Shown here: positions 1 through 8,521 of the stretch, one piece after another
Numbering within the stretch: the first letter of the stretch is position 1
Layout: the number at the start of each line of letters is the position of its first letter
DNA from: an uncultured Gammaproteobacteria bacterium
GTDB taxonomy: Bacteria > Pseudomonadota > Gammaproteobacteria > HK1
Direction: 5' to 3'
DNA: 64,000 bases
Assembly (NCBI GenBank): GCA_958295465.1
Contig: OY282353.1
Coordinates: forward strand, 868,001-932,000
Notes under the pieces: model-generated
Database searches by the model: none
Told to the model about the DNA's origin: nothing
What the model saw: only the letters and a program-made list of their open reading frames with translations
Position numbers and translations under genes: made by a program

Positions 1-1539
1 GCGGATAGGCTTGTGGTGATAGATGGGGCGCAGGCCGAGTTCGGATTTCAGGGAGCGGAACACGGCCTCGATGTCGGTGAGGGTGAAGTAGGTGCGCCAC
101 AGGGTGGATTCGTCCCAATCGGTTTGATTGGTGCGCAGGCAGTACACGCCGGGGTGGGTCAGCATGGAGCCGGGGAGCGGGCGGCGGGTGAAGCGCACGG
201 CGATGGCGCGCTCGCCGGTCTCGTCGGTGTCGAGTGCGATGTCGTAGTGTTGGGCGATGCCGCGGCTTGTCTCTTTGAGCCGCCCGATGCGCTGCCAGAC
301 TTGGTCGGTGCGTTTGTGTGTGCGGGGTTTGGACAGCCCCTCGGAGAGCCGGGCGAGGGCGGCCTCGAAGCGTTGGGCGAAGCGCTCGACGATGGCGCGC
401 TCCTTGGCGGCGCGCGCTTGGGAGAAGCAATACAGCCGGGCCTCCTGGCTGTCGTCGCTGAGGACCTTGTGCAGATGCACGCGGTGCTGGGAGGCGGTCT
501 CGATGGACAGCGCCGCGTCGGCGTCGAAGTGGCGGGTGCGTTCGCGGCTGACCACCAGGGAGCGGTATTGGTGCTCGCGCAGCCAGCGCACGCGGTCTTC
601 GGTGGCGATGCCGCGGTCCATGACCACCAGGGCGCCGTGCGGGGCGTTGAGGGTGTCGAGCATCTGGGCGAGGGTGTGATGTTCGCGCACGTTGCCGGCG
701 AAGACTTGGGAGCGGCGCACGAAGCCGCTGGCATCGAGCACCAGTCCCAAGGTGAGCAGCGGGCAGTCGGTGCGTTGGTCCTTGGAGTGTCCGCGCCGGG
801 CGTTGGGTTGTCCGCTCGCCTCGCCCTCGAAGTAGGTATTGGTCAGGTCGTAGAGGGTGACGGTGGGGTGGAGGTCGAACAGGTCCATCGCCCGGTCGAA
901 GAGGGGGTGCTCGATGGCCTCGCGGTGTGCCATCAGTGCGTCGGAGGCGCGGTACAGTCGCATCGGCCCCATCGTCTCGAAGTCCACGCCCAGGAGTTCG
1001 CCCAGGGCGCTGCGCTCGCCCAGCCAGCGCCGGGTGGCGCGCTCGGAGCCTGGCCGGGCCATACGCGCGATGATGGAGCCGATGGCGGCGGTGCGTAACG
1101 ACGCCCCGATGCCCAGTGCTTCGAGCCGCGTGCGCAGGCCGAGCTGGTCCATCGCCCACAGGCCGGCGTGCTCCACGCCGACCGAGCGCGGGCGAATCAG
1201 TTCCAGGGAGTCGACGTCGACGTGTTGGAAGTCGTGCCTCGGGCTCGCCGGCGAGGATGCAGCGCCAATGCGCTCACCGGCGAGCAGCAGCGCGGTGATG
1301 CGTTGGGCGTGTGATTCGAGCGCCGGGGGGCCATCGGGTGGCAGTGGTAGCTGACCGGCGAGGAGTTCGTCGATGCGCCGGCACAGCATCGGCCACTCGC
1401 TTGGTGCGATGTCGAAGTGCCGTCCCAGGTTGAGCAAGGTGCGTTGGCGCACTTGGTCGCCGGTGCGCTCGGAGCGCACGAGGCGGAAGGTGAAGTACCG
1501 CTCGCCGATGCTGCGGGTACGGGTGCGCCGGATGAACAT
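1..1539 (-). CDS. IS1634/IS4-group DDE transposase, 3' end beyond window
   Basis: This is a cut-and-paste transposase read leftwards, open from an ATG at 1539 to the first base of the window (513 codons), so its C-terminus lies outside. The N-terminus (MFIRRTRTRSIGERYF) is typical of IS1634-type enzymes. The catalytic triad can be placed. The first Asp is near residue 231 in TLYDLTNTYFEG, the second near residue 308 in VVMDRGI, and the Glu near residue 500 in SLKSELGLRPIYHHK, which matches the IS4-group E/K signature. The gene points away from the cas genes, and its 5' end lies about 160 bp from the truncated cas3. The element therefore probably caused that truncation. No frameshift is visible, so the transposase could be active. 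The family assignment comes from motif reading only. Confidence 0.85.
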   Translation of the reverse strand, partial: MFIRRTRTRSIGERYFTFRLVRSERTGDQVRQRTLLNLGRHFDIAPSEWPMLCRRIDELLAGQLPLPPDGPPALESHAQRITALLLAGERIGAASSPASPRHDFQHVDVDSLELIRPRSVGVEHAGLWAMDQLGLRTRLEALGIGASLRTAAIGSIIARMARPGSERATRRWLGERSALGELLGVDFETMGPMRLYRASDALMAHREAIEHPLFDRAMDLFDLHPTVTLYDLTNTYFEGEASGQPNARRGHSKDQRTDCPLLTLGLVLDASGFVRRSQVFAGNVREHHTLAQMLDTLNAPHGALVVMDRGIATEDRVRWLREHQYRSLVVSRERTRHFDADAALSIETASQHRVHLHKVLSDDSQEARLYCFSQARAAKERAIVERFAQRFEAALARLSEGLSKPRTHKRTDQVWQRIGRLKETSRGIAQHYDIALDTDETGERAIAVRFTRRPLPGSMLTHPGVYCLRTNQTDWDESTLWRTYFTLTDIEAVFRSLKSELGLRPIYHHKPIR

Positions 1540-1600
1540 GGACGCACGGTAGCGGGGGGCGGGGTGTGGCGCAAGACATCAAGTACATTTTATGGCACTA
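1..1600 (-). mobile_element. IS1634-like insertion sequence (right boundary approximate)
   Basis: The element contains the transposase above. Its left end lies outside the window, so inverted repeats and the target duplication cannot be matched. The right boundary must lie between the transposase start (1539) and about 1700, where recognisable Cas3 HD-domain sequence begins. Confidence 0.5.
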
Positions 1601-2416
1601 CATCAGCCTCCCCGACGACACATCAATCACCTACACGCAAAAATCGGCGAAATCGCGACGAATCCCCACCCAATCGCGGCTCGCAGTGGTAAAGATGGGA
1701 TAAGGAAGCTCGCTCACGAGGCCGCCGTCTTCAGCGACGAGGACGATGCAGCCGCATCCGGCATCTCGCACCGCGACGGCAAGCCGGTGCCGCTCCGCAC
1801 CCATCTCCCCGGCGTCGAGACATTCGCCCGCCGTCATGCGGTTGGTTGTGGCTTGCCCGACGGGTTGGCGGAAGCCGTCGCCCGCGCGGGACTGCTGCAC
1901 GACCTCGGCAAGGCGGACCCAAGATTCCAGGCCATGCTCCGGGGAGGATCGCCGTGGTCGGCCGGCGAAATTCTGGCCAAGTCCGCGGGGATGCCCAGGA
2001 CCCCGGTCGCACGGGAATGCGCCCGCGCCGCCTCGGGATACCCGGCCGGAGGCCGGCACGAGCTGTTGTCGGTGCGACTGGCGGAAGCCGCGCCGGCGCT
2101 CTTGCCGGAAGACGACGAATTGCGCGACCTCGTGCTTCACCTCGTGGCCAGCCACCATGGCCATTGCCGCCCGTTCGCGCCCGTCGTGGCCGATGACGAT
2201 CGCGAGCCAAGGCCCGTGGAGTACACGTTGTGCGGCCACCGGATGCGCTGGTCCGGCCCGACCGGCCTGGAACGGCTGGACTCCGGCGTCGCGGATCGCT
2301 ACTGGCGGCTGACCCGCCGCTACGGCTGGTGGGGGCTGGCGTGGCTCGAAGCCCTGTTGCGCCTCGCCGACTGGCGGCGCAGCGAATGGGAGGAAGCGCA
2401 CGATGCCGGTGGGTGA
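1592..2416 (+). pseudogene. cas3: cas3 remnant: C-terminal HD nuclease domain of type I-G Cas3
   Basis: Cas3 normally couples a DExH helicase to an HD nuclease that degrades the target strand; in type I-G the HD domain is C-terminal. Only that domain remains. From about 1700 the reading frame gives a conserved PVPLRTHLPGV stretch, then the metal-binding HDLGKADPRFQ, ASHHGHCRP and the terminal LADWRRSEWE. Each has a counterpart in the intact Cas3 at 8522-11140 (HDLGKAHEVFQ, AAHHGK, VADWRAS). The first 35 or so codons look like non-coding or IS-derived sequence, so the apparent ATG at 1592 may not be a real start. The stop overlaps the next gene by 14 bp, the usual operon coupling. The helicase part was presumably lost to the adjacent insertion sequence. 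A stand-alone HD protein could still be made, but this is unproven. Confidence 0.8.
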
Positions 2417-3386
2417 CGCCAAGAACGACGACGCTCAAGGACTGTTGTTGAGCGGCCTCGACGGGAGCAATCCGCTGGGGTTTCTGGCCGCCGTCGGGAC
2501 ATTATGCGTCCTCGGCGATACGTTCGCGGGATCGGTCCGCCTCGGATGGCGGAGCGTCCACGGTAGCTGGAGACCCTTGCTTGCGGGATGCGGCGGCGAC
2601 GAGCGGGAGTTTTGCGGCACGGTGCTGCAAGCGCTGAAGAATGCCCCGACGGCCGTGTTCGACGTCGGCAGGGAGAACAGGAACGGGAAGGAATCCAACA
2701 AATTTCCGTTCGCCCACGACAGATTCGTGCGAGAGCTCAAGACTCGGCAGGGCAAAGCCTGCCCGTCCAGTCGCCGGGACGTGGATTTCCTGGCTGGCTT
2801 CGGCACGGAACTCTACCCGGATGCGAAGAAGGACGAGTTCCAGGAAACGCGCTTCAGGATGGTACGCGCCGGAGACTCCAACCGGCAGGGCATGCTGTTC
2901 TATGCGAAGACCATTCGCAAGAACATCGGCCACCGGCATATCGAGCGGGCGCTGTTTCGACCCTGGGACTACCGGGACGAGGGTTACAGCCTGCGCTGGG
3001 ACCCGATCGAAGACCAAGCCTACGCGCTCCGATGGAAGGACCCGAGCAGATCGAACCTGGCCGATGGCCCGGGCACGATGCTGGCCGCCAATTGCCTGGC
3101 GGCCGAGTCGTTGAGATGCTTTCCGACCGTCGCGGTTGGAAGACGGATCCACACCACCGGGTTTCACCGGCACGAAGGGCGAGGATTTCGTTTCGTGTGG
3201 CCGATATGGACTTCGATGGTGGACATCGAGACCCTGCGCTCCCTGGTTGCGCTGCGCGCTCTGCATGAAAGTCCTCTGCCTCGTCCGGCCCTTCTCGCCA
3301 AGGGTATCGAAGAGGTCTATTGCGCGCGTCGGGTACAACCGAACCAGTATTACAGCAACTTTGCGCCGGCTCAGCCGCTCGTTTGA
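2403..3386 (+). CDS. Csb3-like candidate Cas8 large subunit, type I-G module 1
   Basis: A 327-residue protein lies between the cas3 remnant and csb1, the slot of the Cascade large subunit in type I-G (I-U) loci. Its N-terminal motif SGLDGSNPLGFLAAVGTL is the kind seen at the start of Csb3/Cas8-like proteins, where the large subunit helps recognise the PAM. It is far shorter than Csx17, which fills this position in the second module (11127-13541), so the two modules use different large-subunit families. The ATG at 2403 overlaps the preceding frame by 14 bp and a 33-bp gap separates it from csb1. Position and the N-terminal motif support the call; assignment to Csb3 specifically is from memory of the family and less certain. 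Confidence 0.65.
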   Translation: MPVGDAKNDDAQGLLLSGLDGSNPLGFLAAVGTLCVLGDTFAGSVRLGWRSVHGSWRPLLAGCGGDEREFCGTVLQALKNAPTAVFDVGRENRNGKESNKFPFAHDRFVRELKTRQGKACPSSRRDVDFLAGFGTELYPDAKKDEFQETRFRMVRAGDSNRQGMLFYAKTIRKNIGHRHIERALFRPWDYRDEGYSLRWDPIEDQAYALRWKDPSRSNLADGPGTMLAANCLAAESLRCFPTVAVGRRIHTTGFHRHEGRGFRFVWPIWTSMVDIETLRSLVALRALHESPLPRPALLAKGIEEVYCARRVQPNQYYSNFAPAQPLV

Positions 3387-3419
3387 CGGCCGGAACTCGG
3401 ACACGACGGAGACAGGCAG

Positions 3420-4727
3420 ATGGAGAAACACATGACGCTCGATCTGAAGACCTTGCGAGACGCGGTCGCGGGTACGGCCGCGGCGTTTCGCTGCGTGACC
3501 GACTATCAGCCGGCGGGTGGTCCCGGTGACAAGGTGTTCCCGCCCACTTACGAAGGGGGCAAGTACGCCACGGAGGAACGCATCGATCCCGGGACAGGCG
3601 AGGTCAAACCCTGCGTACTCCTCGATTCCGTGCAATCACAGGCCAACCGCATGGAGTTGGCCCTTCTGGAAGCGCATCGCGCCGACAAGGTGACGCTTCC
3701 CCTGATCGTGACGCGCTTCGATCAGCCCGAATTGCTGAGAAAATTCACCGTGACCAGCCTGGAAGCGCCGCATCGCGCCGCGGACGCGCTGTTCCGCGAC
3801 AGTCTGTTGAACGGCGTGATGTTCCCCAAATCGGACAAGGGCCGACTCCTCGATACGGCGGACGTCCGCAACGCCACGGGCCTGTTCGGTCTCTGCCCTA
3901 CGGCGCTGGTCTTCGGTTTGTGGGACTCGACGGGTCCGCGCGGCGGACTGGGCGCGAAATTCCAGCGGGCGCTGGTGTCGGAGATCGTCGGGTACGCCGC
4001 GGTGCCGGGGATCAAGACGGCGAGCCGTATTGATCCGGCACAGATCATGCGAGTCCCGGACGTTACCCTCTACCAGCGCGCCGCCGTCAGGGACGATGCG
4101 CCGGATTGGACTCTGGAGGAGGCGGAAGGAAGCGGGCCGTTGGGCACTGGCCCGCAGAGGGGTAGGCCATCGCAGGCGAATCATGGGAACGTCACGCCGG
4201 ATTACGCCTTCGCCCGGGATCAGCGAGGACAGGTCATTTACGATACCGTGAAGCATTCGGACGGACGAGAAATCAGGGAGCCCCGCGTTCTGGGCGGCTT
4301 CACGATCTCCAAGGCCACTCAGACCACGGTGCTGTCGCTTGCGGCGTTGCGCCGACTCCGTTTCCCGTTCAACGGCGCGGCGGATTCCAATCACGAAACG
4401 GATGTATCCGCGCGCACCGCACTGGCCGCGCTGGGACTCGCCGCCGGCACGCTGGCCCGGAACGACACGGATCTTCGCTCTCGCTGCCAGCTTTTCGCGG
4501 AAACCGCGCCGACCTGGGAACTGCTCGATCGTCCCGCTGAGCCCCCCAGGACATTCGATCTCGACCAGGACGCCGCGCTCCGATTGCTGGCGGACGCGAT
4601 AGAGCAAGCCAGGAAGGCGGAACTGCCGTGGGAGGATCGGATCGAGCTGACTCCCTCCGCCGAACTGGTCGAACTCGTTCGCCGCAGCCAGGAATTGGCG
4701 AGCCAGGAAGGAGCGGAGCAGGACTGA
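3420..4727 (+). CDS. csb1: Cas7 backbone subunit Csb1 (GSU0053 family), module 1
   Basis: Csb1 is the type I-G Cas7 protein that polymerises along the crRNA spacer. This copy has 435 residues; the module 2 copy has 318. Shared family landmarks are the opening Leu-rich helix, the VESVQS-type stretch (here LLDSVQSQANRMELA against [16 protein letters not shown]), an S/NLLEAHR-like segment and an LLHGV/LLNGVM segment before the central domain. The extra length lies mainly in the C-terminal half. Two start codons, 3420 and 3432, each have a GGAG at good spacing; the upstream one is given. The stop overlaps the csb2 start (TGATG at 4725-4729), so the two are translationally coupled. Confidence 0.88.
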   Translation: MEKHMTLDLKTLRDAVAGTAAAFRCVTDYQPAGGPGDKVFPPTYEGGKYATEERIDPGTGEVKPCVLLDSVQSQANRMELALLEAHRADKVTLPLIVTRFDQPELLRKFTVTSLEAPHRAADALFRDSLLNGVMFPKSDKGRLLDTADVRNATGLFGLCPTALVFGLWDSTGPRGGLGAKFQRALVSEIVGYAAVPGIKTASRIDPAQIMRVPDVTLYQRAAVRDDAPDWTLEEAEGSGPLGTGPQRGRPSQANHGNVTPDYAFARDQRGQVIYDTVKHSDGREIREPRVLGGFTISKATQTTVLSLAALRRLRFPFNGAADSNHETDVSARTALAALGLAAGTLARNDTDLRSRCQLFAETAPTWELLDRPAEPPRTFDLDQDAALRLLADAIEQARKAELPWEDRIELTPSAELVELVRRSQELASQEGAEQD

Positions 4728-7111
4728 TGTTCGCGCTCGGCATCCGCTACCTGAACGGGTGGTCGATGGCCGCCGCGGACGGGGCGCGGAAAGAGCTGGC
4801 CGAATGGCCGCCGCATCCCGATCGGGTGTTCATGGCCCTGGCGGCGGCATGGTTCGAGACCGGCGAGGACACCGAAGAGCACGCCAGGGAAGGCGACGCG
4901 CTGCGTTGGCTGCAAGCTCTTCCCCCGCCGGCCATCGCCGCTTCCGACGCGGGGTATCGCACCCGTGTCACCAGTTACGTGCCGGTGAACGACGATGGGG
5001 GAGGCAGGGAAAGCAGCCCGAAGACCGAGGTGGACAAGTTGAGGAACGAAGGCTTGGCGCTGGTTCCGGAACATCGTCTGCGCCAACCCCGCGGATTCCC
5101 CGTCGCCATCCCCCACGACCCCGTCGTGCATCTGATCTGGCGGGAGGCGGAATTGGGCGACTACCGCGCCGCACTGGAGCGTCTGGCCCTCAAGGTCACC
5201 CATGTCGGGCACTCCGCGTCCTTCGTGCAGGCGTGGGTGGAGCGGGGCTGCGGCATCGCCGCGAGCTGGGAGCCGACCGAGGGCATCGCCAGGCACCGGC
5301 TGCGGGTTCCTTCTCCCGGGAGCCTTGACCGGCTGGCCCGAATCTGCAACCGGGAAGCCTGGATCGCCTATCACGATCTGCGTGACGAGTTTAAGCGGGC
5401 GCAAGTGGATCTCAAGGCGATGAAGCCCCCGCCAAGGGTTGCCTGGCGGGATTTTCCCGACGCCGTGTTGCTGGCAGAAGAAACAGGGACCAGACGGCAT
5501 CCGGCGTATGCCGCCGCGAAGGCGGGTGATGCCGAAGCTGCGACGAACCTCGTCTGCGCATTGGTGGATGAGGCTGGAATCGCGTCGGTGCACCGACTCT
5601 TGAGCAGGGTGGAGGCCGCCCGGCCCAGGCTGGCCAGCGCCCACGCCTACGAGCGCGACGGTGTCAACGCGATCCCCACCGCACTGGCGAAGCTCCTGAG
5701 CGAACGCCTGGGTATCCCGTTCGACATTTCCGTCGTGCAAACCAACGTCGTCGGCCACACCGGGGCCGACGGCTATGGCCGGCTCGCCAGGCAGGCCGCC
5801 TTTGGAGGCGAGGTCAAGAGGGGCCGCGAGTACGTGATGGTGGACGACTTCATCGGCCAGGGCGGTACACTGGCGAACCTGCGCGGCTGGATCGAGAAGC
5901 AGGGCGGTACAATCGTCGGTGCGGTCGCATTGACCGGCAAGCCGCATTCGGCCAAGTTGAATCCATCAGAAGGACAACTCCATGAGCTCCGACAGAAACA
6001 CGGACCGGACTTCGAGAAGTGGTGGCGGGAGCATTTCGGCCACGCCTTCGATTGCCTTGCTCAATCGGAGGCTCGGTACCTCGCCCGCTCCCCGGATGTT
6101 GACACCATACGAGATCGACTTGCTGCGGCAGAGTGCGAAGGAAGTGGCCGAGGTCGCCGGCGAAGTCCTCGCGAGCAAAGGCGGCACGTAAAAGGCTTGA
6201 AGGAACGTCTCGCCGGCCGGTTCCCGGACGGCCAGCCGCCGGCGCCCATGCGGCCGGTCCCCGGCAGGTGGCAGGGATACGGCCGTCCGCGAGCCGAATC
6301 TTTACCCGAAGCGGTGCCCCATTCGGTGTTCGACCCGCGCATCATCGTCCTTGCGATCGCCGGCAAGCGTGTATCCCTCCCGGCAACGCTCAAGCTCACG
6401 ACGGCGCTGCGCGGCCTGCTGATGCGCAAGTGCCCTGAGCAACCGCCCCCGGAGTGGTTCAGCGGCCATCGCCGGGACGGCAAGGCGAGCGCGGCGCCGC
6501 ACCTGGCCTTGGCGCCGCTGGCCTTCGCGGGCTCGCAGCACGCGGACGGCCGCATCATGGGCCTGGCCCTGATCCTGCCTCGCGGGCTGGAGCCGCAAGA
6601 GGCCGGCCGCTGCCTGGAGCCCATCCTGACGGATCCGGAGACCGGCCTGCCGCGCGACGACCTCCGTTTGTTCGACGGTGGCCGGCTCGAGTGCTCCATC
6701 GAGCTCGAAACCCGGGAACACCCGCCGGAGAATCTCGATCCCCGGACCTGGACCAGGGCGTCTCGCGTCTGGGCCAGTGTGACCCCGGTGGTGCTGAACC
6801 GGCACTTCGACGGCAAGGACCGATGGGAGCAAGCCGCCGAGAGCGTGAAGGACATGTGCGACCATGTCGGCCTTCCGCGCCCCCGTGAAGTCTTGCTATA
6901 CCCGGTCTCCCTGGTCGAAGGCGTTCCCCACGCGAGGGAGTTTCCGCAACTGGCCCGCAAGCACGACGGTGGCCGGCGCCGGCACGGCCATGCCGTGGTC
7001 ATTTTCGACGAACCCGTATGCGGGCCGGTGCTGATCGGAGCGGGGAGGTTTCGCGGGTACGGACTGTGTCGGCCGATCGACGAGGGCGATGGCGGTGGGC
7101 GCGGCGGGTGA
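4727..7111 (+). CDS. csb2: Cas5-Cas6 fusion Csb2 with an in-frame phosphoribosyltransferase insertion
   Basis: Csb2 (GSU0054 family) combines a Cas5-like 5'-handle binder with a Cas6-like crRNA nuclease and usually has about 500-580 residues; this one has 794. Residues 1-231 are the Cas5-like part (opening MFALGIRYLNGWSMA). Recognisable Csb2 resumes by about residue 510 (PVPGRWQGYGRP, then VFDPRIIVLAIAG) and continues to the C-terminal LIGAGRFRGYGL. Between them, from the internal Met at residue 232, is a complete PRTase domain. It contains VSAHAYERDG-like SAHAYERDGVNAIP, QTNVVGHTGADGYGRLARQA and the PRPP-binding loop YVMVDDFIGQGGT at residues 369-381. The whole protein reads without a stop. 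Whether the fused Csb2 still folds and cleaves pre-crRNA is unknown. A related PRTase tail occurs as a separate relic at 16205-16543. Confidence 0.85.
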   Translation: MFALGIRYLNGWSMAAADGARKELAEWPPHPDRVFMALAAAWFETGEDTEEHAREGDALRWLQALPPPAIAASDAGYRTRVTSYVPVNDDGGGRESSPKTEVDKLRNEGLALVPEHRLRQPRGFPVAIPHDPVVHLIWREAELGDYRAALERLALKVTHVGHSASFVQAWVERGCGIAASWEPTEGIARHRLRVPSPGSLDRLARICNREAWIAYHDLRDEFKRAQVDLKAMKPPPRVAWRDFPDAVLLAEETGTRRHPAYAAAKAGDAEAATNLVCALVDEAGIASVHRLLSRVEAARPRLASAHAYERDGVNAIPTALAKLLSERLGIPFDISVVQTNVVGHTGADGYGRLARQAAFGGEVKRGREYVMVDDFIGQGGTLANLRGWIEKQGGTIVGAVALTGKPHSAKLNPSEGQLHELRQKHGPDFEKWWREHFGHAFDCLAQSEARYLARSPDVDTIRDRLAAAECEGSGRGRRRSPREQRRHVKGLKERLAGRFPDGQPPAPMRPVPGRWQGYGRPRAESLPEAVPHSVFDPRIIVLAIAGKRVSLPATLKLTTALRGLLMRKCPEQPPPEWFSGHRRDGKASAAPHLALAPLAFAGSQHADGRIMGLALILPRGLEPQEAGRCLEPILTDPETGLPRDDLRLFDGGRLECSIELETREHPPENLDPRTWTRASRVWASVTPVVLNRHFDGKDRWEQAAESVKDMCDHVGLPRPREVLLYPVSLVEGVPHAREFPQLARKHDGGRRRHGHAVVIFDEPVCGPVLIGAGRFRGYGLCRPIDEGDGGGRGG
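5420..6191 (+). other. Inserted PRTase plus small-ORF module inside csb2
   Basis: This stretch looks like a stand-alone two-gene unit embedded in csb2. It starts at an ATG (5420) in the csb2 frame, encodes the PRTase, and ends at the TAA (6189-6191) of a short overlapping ORF in another frame. Its tail (about 6045-6190) closely matches 16262-16440 downstream of the second csb2, including AQSEARYLARSPDVDTIRDRL against TQSEARYLARSPDVDTIRNRL. PRTase genes of this kind are found as free-standing genes elsewhere, so insertion into csb2 is the simplest explanation. The exact right boundary in the csb2 frame is uncertain by some 20 codons. Confidence 0.6.
6096..6191 (+). CDS. Nested 31-residue ORF overlapping the PRTase tail
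   Basis: The ORF begins MLTPYEIDLLRQ and ends VLASKGGT, in the +1 frame relative to csb2. The relic copy of the module has an ORF at the same relative place (16329-16451, MLTRSEIDLFRK...DLASKDET). The start, the EIDL core, the R, EV and V positions and LASK are kept while the length differs. Conservation of an overlapping frame in both copies argues that it was a real downstream gene of the PRTase module. The ATG lies inside the PRTase codons GAT GTT, a typical overlap. Function unknown; expression from inside csb2 is uncertain. Confidence 0.4.
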   Translation: MLTPYEIDLLRQSAKEVAEVAGEVLASKGGT

Positions 7112-7369
7112 TCCGCCCGGCCGGGAATCAAGCGAGCCCTCGTGCAACCGCGTCGGTATGGATAAGACATTTACCGAAACCGGGCTCTGCTGAACTGGGC
7201 CAGAGCCAGCGCCGTAAATCCGCACGGGGTCCGGCAAACACGGCGACCGGGCCGAGCCCGTGCTCCTTCGCGGTATCGGACCGATGCCACGCAAATCGGG
7301 CTCATGCCGTACAAGTGACGGGGCGAAAGTCGCTATTGCCGGGACACGGCTTCCCTCACCCTGCCCCGC

Positions 7370-8368
7370 GTGGCCTCATCCGACCCCGCCTACAAACTCA
7401 TCTTCTCCCAGGTCCGCATGGTCGAAGACACCCTGCGCGGCTTCCTCGCGCCCGAATGGTGCGACGAGCTCGACTTCCCGACACTCAGCCGGATGAACGC
7501 CGAGTACGTCGGCTCCGACCTCCACCACCGCATCGGCGACATGGTCTGGCGTGTCGAGTTCAAGCCCGGCAGCCCCTCGGGCGGCCCGCCGCTGGCCAAC
7601 GGCGAACGGCCCTGTCTCCTCATCCTGTTCGAGTTCCAGTCCGGCGTGGACTCCGACATGGCGTGGCGGATGCACGAGTACGTCTACCTGCTGCACCGTC
7701 ATCTGCGCCACAACGGGACGTTCAAGGCAGAGGGGCGCGAGCCGCCGGTGTTGCCGGTGGTCGTCTACAACGGAGAACGTCCGTGGCCGGAGTCGGGTGC
7801 ACGGCCGGGGCCGGTGGCGCCGCCGGGGACGGCGGACTGGATTGGCAACGAGGTGCGGGCCTACGCACTGCTCGATGAGCGGGCGCGGGCGGACGATGGC
7901 GCCGGGCTGCCGCCGGACAACCGGATGACGATGTTGATTCGTCTGGAGACGAGCCCGGCGGAGGTACGGCCGCGGTTGCTGGTGGAGGCGTTCGAGCGTT
8001 ACGCGGGAGAGGAGGAGAGAGGGCTGCGCGAGGGGTATCATGCACGGGCGAGGCATCCTGGAGGGCGGTACGGGAACGATGACTTGCCGCCGTTCGAGGA
8101 GCTGGAGCGCCGATTGAAAGAAAGGCGGGGAGGAACAGAGATGGCGACGTTGATGGAGGCGAGGACGAGGGAATGGGAGGAGCGGGCGATCGCGCGAGGC
8201 ATCGCCCAGGGCCGGGAGCAAGGCATCGCGCGAGGCCGTGCCGAGGAGCGCGCGCGGCTGCTTCGTTTGGCCGAGCGCCGGTTCGGTCCCGAGACGGCAG
8301 CGCAGCTTTCGGAGCTTCTGGCGGACACCGATGGCGCGGAGGAGGACACCGCCCAGGCAGGGGGTTGA
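7370..8368 (+). CDS. Rpn/YhgA-type PD-(D/E)XK nuclease with DUF4351-like tail
   Basis: A 332-residue protein of the recombination-promoting nuclease (transposase_31, PF04754) family. The opening DPAYKLIFSQVRMVEDTLRGF is the usual N-terminus. The nuclease core shows the Asp of IGDMVW and the ExQ pair in LILFEFQSGVD. LPVVVYNGERPW is another family hallmark. The C-terminus has charged GIAQGREQGIARGRAEERAR repeats and a short LAERRFG...LSEL helix like DUF4351. Family members nick DNA and promote RecA-independent recombination, and some act as phage-linked toxins. The GTG start at 7370 fits the family N-terminus. It lies between the two cas modules in the same orientation. The 258 bp before it (7112-7369) show no gene. 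Confidence 0.85.
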   Translation: MASSDPAYKLIFSQVRMVEDTLRGFLAPEWCDELDFPTLSRMNAEYVGSDLHHRIGDMVWRVEFKPGSPSGGPPLANGERPCLLILFEFQSGVDSDMAWRMHEYVYLLHRHLRHNGTFKAEGREPPVLPVVVYNGERPWPESGARPGPVAPPGTADWIGNEVRAYALLDERARADDGAGLPPDNRMTMLIRLETSPAEVRPRLLVEAFERYAGEEERGLREGYHARARHPGGRYGNDDLPPFEELERRLKERRGGTEMATLMEARTREWEERAIARGIAQGREQGIARGRAEERARLLRLAERRFGPETAAQLSELLADTDGAEEDTAQAGG

Positions 8369-8521
8369 GCCGTTTGAATGTCGTATCGGCGACGAGCTGC
8401 TTGAGACGGACTGCCTGGTCGGCTCCCTCGTGCGCGGTGTATGGCATTCGGCGAGATCGTTACGGGTTCCCAGGATGATGTTTACAGTGCGATAGAGACG
8501 TGTGCTGATTGGAGAGAGGGT

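Noticed and set aside
7018..7496. Frames covering the gap between csb2 and the Rpn nuclease
   Set aside because: They are out-of-frame continuations of the flanking genes; the family N-terminus of the nuclease starts only at 7370.
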